Assembly (NCBI GenBank): GCA_029859385.1
Contig: JAOUDF010000005.1
Coordinates: 1-30,062 of the forward strand
Reading direction: 5' to 3'
Source: Nitrospirota bacterium
GTDB lineage: Bacteria > Nitrospirota > JAOUDF01
DNA: 30,062 nt
Below the pieces are notes generated by a model. That model was not told where the DNA came from. It saw only the letters and a program-made list of their open reading frames with translations, and searched no databases. The translations under genes were made by a program, and so were the position numbers. Of this stretch, positions 1 to 9,117 are shown piece by piece. Position 1 is the first letter of the stretch, and every line of letters begins with the position of its first letter.

Positions 1-3000
1 GCTGATCTCTTCCGTAGTGGAAGGGATGATCCGGGCAAAAAAGCGTGCTGAAAAGGCCGAAGAAGAGGCGCGCTTCCATGGCGAGATCATGCTGAACATG
101 GCCGAGGCGGTTTACCTGGTCTCCATGGGAAACGGGGCCATTGTCTACACCAATTCCGTATTCGACCGGATGTTCGGGTACGAAAAGGGGGCAATGATCG
201 GCAAGGATGTCTCGATCGTAAACGCGCCGGGCGAAAAAAGGGCTGAAGAGACCGCGAAAGAAATAATAGCCAGCCTGAAGCGAGACGGTTCATGGGAGGG
301 TGAAATAAAGAACATCCGAAAGGATGGGACTGTCTTCTGGAGCCATGCCAGCGTTTCCCTTTTCAACCACTCAAAGTTCGGGGAAGTGGCCGTCTCGGTC
401 CATACCGACATAACCGAGAGGAAAGAGACGGAGGAAGCGCTTCGGGAGAGCGAGAAGAAACATCGGGCACTCTTTGAAAGCTCGATGGACGCCATGCTGG
501 TCATAGCTCCGCCCGACTGGCGTTACACTTCATGCAACCCGGCTGCCGTCAAACTGTTCAGGGCAAAGGATATCGATGATTTTTTGTCCGTCCGGCCCTG
601 GGAACTGTCGCCGGAAAATCAGCCCAGCGGGCGCGGTTCCGCTGAAATGGCTCAGGAAATGATAGCAACAGCTCTCAACCGGGGCACCCATACCTTTTCA
701 TGGGTTCACAAGCGCTTCGATGGCGAAGAATTCCCCGCCATGGTCGCGGCTTCAATGTTTGAGATTGGCGGGCAAAGAGCGCTCCAGGCCGTGATCCGTG
801 ACCTTACCGGCGCGAGAGAGTCGGAGCAGGAGTATGCCACGCTTCTGGCAACCACCCAGGACGGCTTCTGGGAGGTGGACAGTACCGGCAGGCTGGTGGA
901 GGTAAATGACGCCTACTGCAAGCTTACGGGATATACCCGTGAGGAACTCCTGAGCATGAAAATATCCGACATCGAAGCCAACGAGCGCCCTGAAGAGACT
1001 GCCGCCCATATACAGAAGATAATAGGCACAGGCTATGACTGCTTTGAGACCCGACACTACCGCAAGGATGGGAGCATCATAGACATAGAGGTCACTACAA
1101 ACTACCGGAAGATCAAAGGGGGAACGTTCTACGCATTTATCAGGGATATTTCCCAAAGAAAGGAAGCTCAGCAGGCCTTGCTGAAAGCCCGGGACGAGGC
1201 GGAAAAAGCGGCAAAACTCAAGAGTGATTTCTTATCGAGCATGAGCCATGAAATCCGCACGCCGATGAACGGCATCATCGGCCTTACGCGACTGGCCCTT
1301 GAAACTGACTTAACACCCAGACAGGTCGACTATCTGCAAAAGATACAGACCTCGTCAACAGCCCTACTCCATATTCTCAACGACATCCTCGATTTCCAGA
1401 AAATAGAGGCAGGCGCATTCAGGATTGAAACTGTCGCGTTCAGGCCGAGAATGGCCTTGGAAAACTGCATAAACCTGTTCAGGGCAAAGGCTGAAGAAAA
1501 GGACATCACCATAAGCTACTCATTGAGCGACAACGTGCCCGATCTCCTGACCGGCGACCCGCTGCGGCTGGGGCAGGTGCTCAACAACCTCGTCGGCAAC
1601 GCGGTAAAGTTCACCAACAGGGGGGAAATCGTTATCACCGCGGAGGTAACAGAGCGCAATAACCATTCGTGCACACTAAGGTTTTCCGTCCACGACACCG
1701 GCATCGGCATCTCCGCCGAACATCTCAGAAAGCTGTTTGCGGCGTTCCAGCAGGCCGAAGGCTCCATAAGCAGGGAATACGGCGGTACCGGGCTGGGCCT
1801 TGCCATCAGCCGCCGACTGGTCAACCTGATGGGGGGAGATATCTGCGTAGACAGCGAGCCCGGCAGGGGGAGTGAATTCATCTTTACCGTAAAATTCGGA
1901 CTGCGGCCGGAGGGTGAAAAACCAGCGGGACAAGAACACCCTTCAGAAATCGACCTTTGGCAATACAGCGCCGCTATCCATGGCGCCAGGATACTGGTGG
2001 TTGAAGACAACGAGATCAACCGGCAGGTCGCGGCGGAACTCCTTGCAGGGTTGGGAATGAACGTATCCATCGCCGACAGCGGCGAAACTGCGCTGAAGAT
2101 GACCGATGCCGACACCTTCGACGCCATCCTCATGGACCTTCAGATGCCCGGCATGGACGGATGCCGCACTGCGGCGCGTATCCTTGACAAACCGCCGTAC
2201 AAGGATGTGCCCATCATCGTCATGTCGGCGGCCGTCATGGAAGAGGACAAGCAGAGGTGTTTTGCCGCCGGAATGGTGGACCATGTCGCAAAACCGATAA
2301 TCCCCGAAACCCTTGCCGCTACTCTCGTAAAATGGATAAAACCGGTCCCCGGCAGGTCTGCCGAAATTCCTCCTGCGTATACTCACGAGCCGGCAACACA
2401 GGAGATCCCTTGCATCCCCGCTGATCAGCCAGGCTTCGACTCCACCGGAGCGGTAAAGAGGGCAAGCGGCAACAGAAAGCTGATCTGCCATCTGCTGCAT
2501 GACTTTGCCAACGATTTCTCGTCGACGGCAGCAGATCTCCAGCAACGTGCGCAGACAGGCGACAGGGAAGGGATGCTTGAACAACTGCATGGCCTGAAAG
2601 GTGTCGCCGGCATGGTGGGGTTAACGCGAATATCGGCCATTGCCGCCCAACTGGAGCATGATGTCCGCTCAGGCGCGACCCCCGTTACCCTTGAAGAACT
2701 CGATACCGCGCTGAATGAAACCTTTGAATTCATCGCCAGGGAAGTCGGCAAGCCTGCCCCGGCATCCGCCCGGGTCGAGCCCTACGACCCCGAGGACGCA
2801 GCCAACCGCCTCAATGAGCTGGCCCACTATCTCGACAAACAGGAGATATACCCCGAAGAATCAGTGACCGCATTGATCTCACGGTTAAAGACCAGTGCGA
2901 GCGATGCACAGATTTCCGAACTTGCGCGACAACTGGACCGCCTTGATTACAAGGGTGCGCTGGATACGGTCCGTGAAATCGCGCGCGAACTGAATATCCC

Positions 3001-3013
3001 GTTGGCATTGTAA
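1..3013 (+). CDS. Hybrid sensor histidine kinase, multi-PAS with REC and Hpt (5' partial)
   Basis: The reading frame is open to the left edge of the window, so the true start is probably upstream; the GTG at 17 is only the first possible start inside, and residues below are counted from it. Order of domains: three PAS sensor domains (about 25-135, 145-265, 272-390; the third has the typical NDAYCKLTGYTREEL run), HisKA with phospho-acceptor His411 in SHEIRTP, HATPase_c (about 510-630; N-box NLVGNAVKF, DTGIG, and GGTGLGLAI), a receiver domain (about 657-775; Asp707 in MDLQMPGMDG, Lys759), and an Hpt domain with His858 in QLHGLKGVAG. This is a complete His-Asp-His phosphorelay core on one chain, so it probably passes phosphate to a separate response regulator not seen here. 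No transmembrane segment is visible in this part, but the missing N-terminus could hold one. The signal sensed is unknown. Confidence 0.93.
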   Translation, partial: LISSVVEGMIRAKKRAEKAEEEARFHGEIMLNMAEAVYLVSMGNGAIVYTNSVFDRMFGYEKGAMIGKDVSIVNAPGEKRAEETAKEIIASLKRDGSWEGEIKNIRKDGTVFWSHASVSLFNHSKFGEVAVSVHTDITERKETEEALRESEKKHRALFESSMDAMLVIAPPDWRYTSCNPAAVKLFRAKDIDDFLSVRPWELSPENQPSGRGSAEMAQEMIATALNRGTHTFSWVHKRFDGEEFPAMVAASMFEIGGQRALQAVIRDLTGARESEQEYATLLATTQDGFWEVDSTGRLVEVNDAYCKLTGYTREELLSMKISDIEANERPEETAAHIQKIIGTGYDCFETRHYRKDGSIIDIEVTTNYRKIKGGTFYAFIRDISQRKEAQQALLKARDEAEKAAKLKSDFLSSMSHEIRTPMNGIIGLTRLALETDLTPRQVDYLQKIQTSSTALLHILNDILDFQKIEAGAFRIETVAFRPRMALENCINLFRAKAEEKDITISYSLSDNVPDLLTGDPLRLGQVLNNLVGNAVKFTNRGEIVITAEVTERNNHSCTLRFSVHDTGIGISAEHLRKLFAAFQQAEGSISREYGGTGLGLAISRRLVNLMGGDICVDSEPGRGSEFIFTVKFGLRPEGEKPAGQEHPSEIDLWQYSAAIHGARILVVEDNEINRQVAAELLAGLGMNVSIADSGETALKMTDADTFDAILMDLQMPGMDGCRTAARILDKPPYKDVPIIVMSAAVMEEDKQRCFAAGMVDHVAKPIIPETLAATLVKWIKPVPGRSAEIPPAYTHEPATQEIPCIPADQPGFDSTGAVKRASGNRKLICHLLHDFANDFSSTAADLQQRAQTGDREGMLEQLHGLKGVAGMVGLTRISAIAAQLEHDVRSGATPVTLEELDTALNETFEFIAREVGKPAPASARVEPYDPEDAANRLNELAHYLDKQEIYPEESVTALISRLKTSASDAQISELARQLDRLDYKGALDTVREIARELNIPLAL

Positions 3014-3245
3014 GGGGCAGCTTCGGTGTCTCTCACTATGTCGCCTGAGAAATCTCATGGGACTACACGAGGCTTCGGTAACAGAAACCCACGCTTGCGT
3101 ATTTTGCCGATTGATATGCCCCGGCAAAACTGATAAAGACGTAGAAACCTGAGAGAGCCATCATCCTCTTGATCGCATTTGCCAGTTATATAGAATGGCA
3201 GCAGATGATCATACGCTAACCGCCGTGAAAGGAATGCCTGAAACC
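3014..3245 (+). other. Possible structured leader between kinase and S49 peptidase gene
   Basis: This 232-base gap contains several complementary segments: TCTCTCA (3029-3035) against TGAGAGA (3150-3156), a small TGAGA/TCTCA hairpin (3046-3057), and an 8-bp stem TTTTGCCG (3102-3109) with CGGCAAAA (3122-3129). Together they could form an outer helix enclosing inner hairpins, as in a cis-regulatory RNA. It does not match any riboswitch consensus I know, so the call rests only on pairing seen by eye. No clear promoter was found. Confidence 0.25.
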
Positions 3246-4226
3246 ATGAAAATTAGCATCCTCATTATTCTCACCACCCTCCTCCTCACCGCCTGCGGTA
3301 CGCCCAAGGTCAACCTTTTCCCCGACCACTCCGCCCCGCTGCAGGAGCATGTAATCGAGGGCACGGCGAAGGGGAAGGTGTTGGTGATCCCGATAGAGGG
3401 GACGATATCCGACTCGCCCCGGCGCGGGATGTTGCGGTCCGAGCCGAGCATGGTGCAGGAGGTGGTTGCGCAGCTCAGGAGGGCGGAGAAGGACAAGGAG
3501 ATCAAGGCGGTGCTGCTCACCATTAACTCCCCCGGAGGATCGGTGACGGCCAGCGACATTCTCTACCACGAGATTTCCCGCCTCAAGGAGAAGACCGGAG
3601 CTACAGTGGTTGCGGCGATGATGGACATCGCGGCATCGGGCGGCTATTACGTGGCCCTGTCGGCGGAACGGATTGTGGCCCACCCGACGACGGTGACGGG
3701 CTCCGTCGGCGCGCTGTTCATAAGGCCCCACGTGACAGGGCTCTTGGAGAAGGTCGGTGTGGAGGTGGATATCAGCAAGTCGGGGGCGAACAAGGACATG
3801 GGCTCCCCTCTGAGGCCGGGTACGAAGGAGGAAAACGAGATGTTCGACGCCCTTATTAATGATATGGGCAACCGGTTCAGGATGCTGGTGAAGAAGGAGC
3901 GCAACCTTTCCGACGAGCAGCTGGGCACGGTGGCGACGGCCCGGGTCTTTACGGCTGATGAGGCCCGCACGCTGGGGCTGGTGGACGAGATCGGCTATCT
4001 CTCCGACGCGGTGGCCGGGGCGAAGAAGCTGGCCAAGCTGCCGGATGACGCGAAGGTGGTGGCCTACCGCCGCACGGAATATGCCGACGACAATATTTAC
4101 AACACGGCGCTCAACAGGGCCGCCCTCCCCAAGGCCTCGCTGGTGGACCTGGGCCTGCTTGATTCAATAATCCAGGTGCAGCCCGGGTTCTACTACCTCT
4201 GGACTCCGGCGGTGGGCAGCAACTGA
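3246..4226 (+). CDS. Lipoprotein-anchored SppA-like S49 serine peptidase
   Basis: This 326-residue protein belongs to the short (single-domain) signal peptide peptidase family, which degrades cleaved signal peptides and other membrane-near peptides. Catalytic Ser131 lies in DIAASGGYY and the general-base Lys183 in SGANKDMGSP. Their 52-residue spacing is the same as in Bacillus SppA (Ser147/Lys199). INSPGGSV (93-100) supplies the oxyanion-region glycines. Start choice: the frame is open back to 3195, but ATG at 3246 gives a clean lipoprotein signal (MKIS, hydrophobic run, lipobox LTAC with Cys17), with AAAGGA 12 bases upstream. A lipid anchor instead of the usual N-terminal transmembrane helix is noteworthy; Gly at +2 would not retain it in the inner membrane under the E. 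coli rule. It could equally be called a protease IV homologue. Confidence 0.88.
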   Translation: MKISILIILTTLLLTACGTPKVNLFPDHSAPLQEHVIEGTAKGKVLVIPIEGTISDSPRRGMLRSEPSMVQEVVAQLRRAEKDKEIKAVLLTINSPGGSVTASDILYHEISRLKEKTGATVVAAMMDIAASGGYYVALSAERIVAHPTTVTGSVGALFIRPHVTGLLEKVGVEVDISKSGANKDMGSPLRPGTKEENEMFDALINDMGNRFRMLVKKERNLSDEQLGTVATARVFTADEARTLGLVDEIGYLSDAVAGAKKLAKLPDDAKVVAYRRTEYADDNIYNTALNRAALPKASLVDLGLLDSIIQVQPGFYYLWTPAVGSN

Positions 4227-4329
4227 GAGGCCCTGGCGAGCCGCCCCCGACAGGCTGCAAATTCTGCCCAACTATTCAACTTTCCACTGGAATTTTCCCG
4301 ACCATCTGTGCTACAGTTACCGTCCCGAA

Positions 4330-4374
4330 TTTTCCACCCCTGACCTGCGTTTTCGCTTATAACCGTGTGGAAAA
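4330..4374 (+). promoter_or_regulatory. Inverted repeat upstream of gltB
   Basis: TTTTCCAC (4330-4337) and GTGGAAAA (4367-4374) form a perfect 8-bp inverted repeat separated by 29 bases, about 135 bases before gltB. A further TTTCCAC copy sits near 4281. It may be an operator pair or a weak hairpin; no regulator can be named. The TATAAC at 4358-4363 inside it has no acceptable -35. Confidence 0.25.
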
Positions 4375-4460
4375 CCGGATGTTTCCTTGCTCAAGGGTCT
4401 CGGTAAACCCCTCCGGATTATCTCTGTCCCGGCAAGTGATTTTCTGACTGACACCATACT

Positions 4461-4486
4461 CCCGGCTCAGGCCGGGGCAATTTTAT
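4461..4486 (+). promoter_or_regulatory. GC hairpin followed by T-rich tract in gltB leader
   Basis: CCCGGC (4461-4466), loop TCAG, GCCGGG (4471-4476) forms a 6-bp GC stem, then CAATTTTAT. The T tract is short, so this is a weak terminator or attenuator candidate just before the gltB ribosome binding site (AGGAG near 4493-4498). Confidence 0.35.
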
Positions 4487-4507
4487 ACGCAAAAGGAGAA
4501 CCACGGT

Positions 4508-7500
4508 TTGAAGACCACGGCATCTGAACTCGATATGGGGTCCCGCCACACAGCCAGACAAGAGGGCGGACTGCACAACCCTGACTTTGCCAAGGGGAGC
4601 TGCGGCGTCGGCTTTGTCGCGAACATCAAGGGGGCGAAGTCCCACTCGATCATCCGGCAGGGGCTGGAGATTCTGGTCAACATCACCCACCGCGGCGCTA
4701 CGGGAGCCGATCCCGACACGGGCGACGGCGCGGGAATACTGATCCAGATGCCCCACGAGTTCTTCAGCCGCGAGGCGTCGAAACTGGGCTTCACCCTGCC
4801 CCAGCCGGGCGACTACGCGGTGGGCATGGTCTTCCTCCCCCGCGAGGCCTCCCAGAGCAAGCAGTGCGAAGCGATCCTCGAAAAGTTCATCGCCGCCGAA
4901 GGTGAATCGCTCCTGGGCTGGCGCGACGTGCCGGTGGACAGCACGACCATCGGCAAGACTGCCCGCGAGGTGGAGCCGATCATCCGGCAGGTATTCGTCG
5001 CCCGAAAGAGCGCCGACCCGGCCGCCTTCGAGCGCAAGCTCTACGTCATCCGCAAGCAGGCCGAGAATGCGGTGCGCGCCTCGGGGCTTTCCCAGGCCAG
5101 CTACTTCCACGTAACCAGCCTGTCGCACAAGACCATTGTCTACAAGGGGCTCCTTCTGGCCGACCAGATGGAGACCTTCTACCACGACCTGAGCGACGAG
5201 ACCATGGTCAGCGCCCTGGCCCTCGTGCATCAGCGTTACAGCACCAACACCTTCCCGACCTGGGACCTGGCCCATCCGTTCCGCTTTCTGGCCCACAACG
5301 GCGAGATCAACACGGTACGCGGCAACACCAACTGGATGTATGCGCGGCAGGAAAGCCTTGCGTCGGAACTCTTCGGCGATGACATAAAGAAGCTCTTCCC
5401 CATCGTAAACCCCAACGTCAGCGACTCCGCGGCCTTCGACAACGCCCTTGAGCTGCTGGTGGCCTCGGGCCGTTCGCTCCCCCACGCCATGATGATGATG
5501 ATCCCCGAGGCATGGAGCAAGAACGTGGAGATCGACGAGGAGAAGCGCGGTTTCTATGAGTTCCATGCCGCTATGATGGAGCCGTGGGACGGTCCGGCGG
5601 CCATGGCCTTTACCGACGGCAGCGTCATCGGCGCCACCCTCGACCGTAACGGCCTGCGCCCCGCCCGCTATGTGGTCACGACGAACGACCTGGTGGTCAT
5701 GGCCTCCGAAGTCGGCGTGCTGGAGTTCGCCCCGCAAGAGATTATAAAGAAGGGGCGGCTGGAACCGGGCAAGATGTTCCTGGTCGACCTCGGCCAGGGA
5801 CGTATCATCGACGACGCCGAACTGAAGGCCGACCTCTGCACCCGCAAGCCCTATAGGCAGTGGGTCGAGGAGAACAAGATCGAGCTGGCCAAGCTCCCCG
5901 CGCCTCCCGGCGTGCATCAGCCCGACCACCAGACCCTGCTTACCCGGCAGACGGCCTTTGGCTACACCGCCGAGGACATCCGGGTGTTGCTGACCCCCAT
6001 GGCGACAAACGGTGAGGAGCCGGTGGGCTCCATGGGTTCCGACACCCCGCTGGCGGTACTTTCCGACCGGCCCCAGCTTCCGTACAACTATTTCAAGCAG
6101 CTCTTTGCCCAGGTGACCAACCCGCCCATCGACCCGATACGCGAGGAGCTGGTCATGTCGCTTACCAGCTACATAGGCTGCCACCACAACCTCCTTTCCG
6201 AGTCGGCCAAGCACTGCCACTTGCTGGAGATACCCCAGCCGGTGCTTACCAACGGCGAACTGGAGCAGCTGCGGCATGTGGCGGTGGGCGATTTCAAGAG
6301 CACCACCCTCTCCATAACCTTCAAGGCTGCCGAGGGCCCTGCCGGGATGCGGAAGGCTCTGGATACCATCTGCGCCGAAGCAACGCAGGCCATCAAGGAC
6401 GGCTACAGCATCCTGGTGCTGAGCGACCGGGCTATAAACGCCGAAACGGCGCCTATCCCCAGCCTTCTCGCCACCTCGGCGGTCCACCACCACCTGGTCC
6501 GTGAAGGGACCCGGGGCAAGGTGGGGCTGGTGATTGAGTCGGGCGACTGCCGTGAGGTGCACCACTTTGCGCTGCTCATCGGTTACGGCGCCGGAGCGGT
6601 CAACCCTTACATGGCCTTCGAAACCCTCACCGACCTCTGCGCCCAGCAGATACTTCCCGGCGAGAACGCCGAGAAGACGGCCCACAAGAACTACATCAAG
6701 GCGGTGGGCAAGGGGCTTCTGAAGATATTCTCGAAGATGGGTATCTCGACCCTCCAGAGCTATCAGGGCGCCCAGATATTCGAAGCCGTCGGCCTCAACA
6801 GAGAGCTGGTCGACCGCTACTTCGTCGGCACCCCCTCCCGCATCGGCGGCATCGGGGTCGATGTGGTTGCGAAAGAGGCCCTGCAGCGGCATGCCAATGC
6901 TTATAAAGACGGTTCGCGCCGGATGCTTGACCTGGGCGGTTTCTACCAGTGGCGCCGGGGCGGCGAGTACCACGTGATCAACCCCGAAACCATCGCCAAG
7001 CTCCAGGACTCGACCCGTACCTCCAACTACGAGCGGTATAAGGAGTATGCAAAGCTGGTAAACGACCAGAGCAAAAACATGGCGACCCTGCGCGGCCTGT
7101 TCGAGTTCAAGGCCGCCGGCCCCATCTCCATCGACGAGGTTGAGCCCGCCAAGGAGATCGTCAAGCGCTTCGTTACCGGCGCCATGTCCTACGGCTCCAT
7201 AAGCAAGGAGGTCCACGAGACCCTGGCCATCGCCATGAACACCCTGGGCGGCAAGAGCAACACCGGCGAGGGGGGCGAGGACCCGGAGCGCTTCCTCGAC
7301 AACCGCCGCAGCGCCATCAAGCAGGTGGCCTCGGGCAGGTTTGGCGTTACGGCTCATTACCTGGTGAACGCCGACGAGATTCAGATCAAGATGGCCCAGG
7401 GCGCCAAGCCCGGCGAGGGCGGCCAGCTCCCCGGCCACAAGGTAAACGAGATCATTGCGAAGGTGCGCCATTCGACGCCCGGCGTGACGCTCATCTCGCC

Positions 7501-9037
7501 GCCGCCGCACCATGACATCTATTCCATCGAGGATCTGGCGCAGCTTATCCACGACCTCAAGAATATCAATCCCACGGCGCGTATCTCCGTGAAGCTGGTG
7601 GCCGAGGTTGGCGTCGGCACGGTTGCGGCGGGCGTCAGCAAGGCCCATGCGGACCATGTACTCATCAGCGGCTTCGACGGTGGTACCGGCGCCTCTCCGC
7701 TTTCGTCCATCAAGCATGCCGGGCTCCCCTGGGAGCTGGGGCTGGCAGAGACCCAGCAGGTGCTGGTGATGAACGACCTGCGCGGCCGTATCCGCGTGCA
7801 GACCGACGGCCAGATGAAGACGGGCCGCGATGTGGTAGTGGCCGCCCTGCTGGGGGCCGAGGAGTACGGCTTCTCGACCATCCCGCTCATCGTCGAAGGG
7901 TGCGTCATGATGCGCAAGTGCCATCTGAACACCTGCCCTGTCGGCGTTGCCACCCAGGACCCGGAGCTTCGCAAGCGCTTCAACGGCAAACCCGACTACC
8001 TGGTCAACTACTTCTTCTTCGTGGCCGAGGAGGCCCGCGAACTGATGGCCTCCCTGGGCTTCAGGACATTTGATGAAATGATAGGCCGCGTCGACATGAT
8101 CGACATGCGCAAGGCCATCGACCACTGGAAGGCGGCCGGCGTCGACCTGAGCCAGATACTCTTCAAGCCTCAGGTTCCCGACACCATCAAGGTCCGCTGT
8201 CTCGACAAGCAGGACCACGGCCTCGACAAGGCCCTGGACAACCAGCTCATCAGCCTGGCCAAGGATGCCCTGGAGCAGAAGAAACCGGTGGAGATCAACC
8301 TCCCCATAAAGAACGTCAACCGCACAGTCGGCACCATGATAAGCGGCGAGATCAGCCGCCGATACGGCGCGGAAGGGTTGCCGGAAGACACCATCAAGTG
8401 CACCTTCACCGGCACGGCGGGCCAGAGCTTCGGCGCCTTTGCCTGCCACGGCCTCACCATGATCCTCGAAGGCGACGCCAACGACTATGTGGGCAAGGGA
8501 CTTTCCGGCGGCAGGATCGTTGTCTACCCGCCCAAGGGTTCGACCTTCGTGCCGGAGGAGAACATCATCGTCGGCAACACTCTCCTCTACGGCGCCACCC
8601 AGGGCGAGGCCTACTTCCGCGGTGTGGCGGGAGAGCGTTTCGCCGTGCGTAACAGCGGCGCCAGGGCAGTCGTCGAAGGCGTGGGCGACCACGGCTGCGA
8701 ATACATGACCGGCGGCGTGGTGGTGGTACTGGGCGGTACGGGGCGCAACTTCGCGGCAGGCATGAGCGGCGGCGTGGCCTTTGTCCTCGACGAGCAGATG
8801 AACTTCAACCACCGCTGCAACATGAGCATGGTAGATCTGGAGCAGGTGAGCGAGGAAGAGGACAAATCCATACTGAAAGACCTGATCCAGAAACATTACT
8901 ACTACACCGGCAGCAAGGTGGCCGAGCGGGTACTCAACAACTGGGATGAGCTCCTGCCGAAGTTCGTCATGGTCATGCCGACCGAGTACCGGAAGGTTCT
9001 GGCCAAGCTCAAGAAGGAACAGGCTGCGGCGGCATAG
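4508..9037 (+). CDS. gltB: Glutamate synthase large (alpha) subunit
   Basis: GltB, with GltD, makes two glutamates from glutamine and 2-oxoglutarate using NADPH; it is the cytoplasmic GOGAT half of ammonium assimilation. The 1509 residues match the usual family length. Start is TTG at 4508, set by AGGAGA about 9 bases upstream. The first 31 residues are a propeptide: the class II glutaminase nucleophile is Cys32 in GSCGVGF. Next come the glutaminase domain (32 to about 430), a central linker domain, the FMN-binding synthase domain (about 830-1200), and the glycine-rich C-terminal beta-helix. Cys1132, Cys1138 and Cys1143 (CVMMRKCHLNTCPVG) ligate the 3Fe-4S cluster. gltD follows 80 bases downstream. 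A long antisense frame over this gene is a codon-bias shadow. Confidence 0.98.
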   Translation: MKTTASELDMGSRHTARQEGGLHNPDFAKGSCGVGFVANIKGAKSHSIIRQGLEILVNITHRGATGADPDTGDGAGILIQMPHEFFSREASKLGFTLPQPGDYAVGMVFLPREASQSKQCEAILEKFIAAEGESLLGWRDVPVDSTTIGKTAREVEPIIRQVFVARKSADPAAFERKLYVIRKQAENAVRASGLSQASYFHVTSLSHKTIVYKGLLLADQMETFYHDLSDETMVSALALVHQRYSTNTFPTWDLAHPFRFLAHNGEINTVRGNTNWMYARQESLASELFGDDIKKLFPIVNPNVSDSAAFDNALELLVASGRSLPHAMMMMIPEAWSKNVEIDEEKRGFYEFHAAMMEPWDGPAAMAFTDGSVIGATLDRNGLRPARYVVTTNDLVVMASEVGVLEFAPQEIIKKGRLEPGKMFLVDLGQGRIIDDAELKADLCTRKPYRQWVEENKIELAKLPAPPGVHQPDHQTLLTRQTAFGYTAEDIRVLLTPMATNGEEPVGSMGSDTPLAVLSDRPQLPYNYFKQLFAQVTNPPIDPIREELVMSLTSYIGCHHNLLSESAKHCHLLEIPQPVLTNGELEQLRHVAVGDFKSTTLSITFKAAEGPAGMRKALDTICAEATQAIKDGYSILVLSDRAINAETAPIPSLLATSAVHHHLVREGTRGKVGLVIESGDCREVHHFALLIGYGAGAVNPYMAFETLTDLCAQQILPGENAEKTAHKNYIKAVGKGLLKIFSKMGISTLQSYQGAQIFEAVGLNRELVDRYFVGTPSRIGGIGVDVVAKEALQRHANAYKDGSRRMLDLGGFYQWRRGGEYHVINPETIAKLQDSTRTSNYERYKEYAKLVNDQSKNMATLRGLFEFKAAGPISIDEVEPAKEIVKRFVTGAMSYGSISKEVHETLAIAMNTLGGKSNTGEGGEDPERFLDNRRSAIKQVASGRFGVTAHYLVNADEIQIKMAQGAKPGEGGQLPGHKVNEIIAKVRHSTPGVTLISPPPHHDIYSIEDLAQLIHDLKNINPTARISVKLVAEVGVGTVAAGVSKAHADHVLISGFDGGTGASPLSSIKHAGLPWELGLAETQQVLVMNDLRGRIRVQTDGQMKTGRDVVVAALLGAEEYGFSTIPLIVEGCVMMRKCHLNTCPVGVATQDPELRKRFNGKPDYLVNYFFFVAEEARELMASLGFRTFDEMIGRVDMIDMRKAIDHWKAAGVDLSQILFKPQVPDTIKVRCLDKQDHGLDKALDNQLISLAKDALEQKKPVEINLPIKNVNRTVGTMISGEISRRYGAEGLPEDTIKCTFTGTAGQSFGAFACHGLTMILEGDANDYVGKGLSGGRIVVYPPKGSTFVPEENIIVGNTLLYGATQGEAYFRGVAGERFAVRNSGARAVVEGVGDHGCEYMTGGVVVVLGGTGRNFAAGMSGGVAFVLDEQMNFNHRCNMSMVDLEQVSEEEDKSILKDLIQKHYYYTGSKVAERVLNNWDELLPKFVMVMPTEYRKVLAKLKKEQAAAA

Positions 9038-9043
9038 TTAACC

Positions 9044-9102
9044 GTAGGGGCGAATCTTGTATTCGCCCGCACAAAATAGGCGATCACAAGGATCGCCCCT
9101 AC
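9044..9102 (+). repeat. REPIN-like double palindrome between gltB and gltD
   Basis: The 59-base element begins GTAGGGGCGA and ends with its exact complement TCGCCCCTAC. Each arm is itself a hairpin: GGGCGAAT/ATTCGCCC with loop CTTGT (9048-9068), and GGCGATC/GATCGCC with loop ACAAG (9079-9097). The two 24-base arms are inverted copies with a few differences. It stops directly before the gltD Shine-Dalgarno. This structure is typical of dispersed non-autonomous palindromic repeats; no second copy was seen in the window. Confidence 0.8.
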
Positions 9103-9117
9103 AGAAAAGGCAATAAA

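Noticed and set aside
3038..3133. A 31-codon small open frame in the gap after the hybrid kinase
   Set aside because: No Shine-Dalgarno, no recognisable sequence, and it overlaps the possible RNA structure; this length is expected by chance.
3014..3190. c-di-GMP (GEMM) or TPP riboswitch before the S49 gene
   Set aside because: Short pieces look suggestive (GGCAAAAC, CCTGAGA), but the GACGCAAAGCC core of GEMM and the ACCTGA/GGATAAT core of TPP riboswitches are absent.
3195..3245. Upstream start for the S49 peptidase at 3195
   Set aside because: It would add 17 polar residues before a perfect lipoprotein signal. The ATG at 3246 fits the signal peptide far better.
4227..4500. A sigma-54 promoter for gltB
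   Set aside because: No GG-N10-GC pair with the TGGC/TTGC surroundings was found in the leader.
4418..8896. A 1492-codon open frame antisense to gltB
   Set aside because: GltB on the plus strand is full length with all catalytic and cluster residues. The antisense frame is the usual shadow of GC-rich third-position bias and its translation (rich in His, Val, Gly, Leu) matches no family I know.
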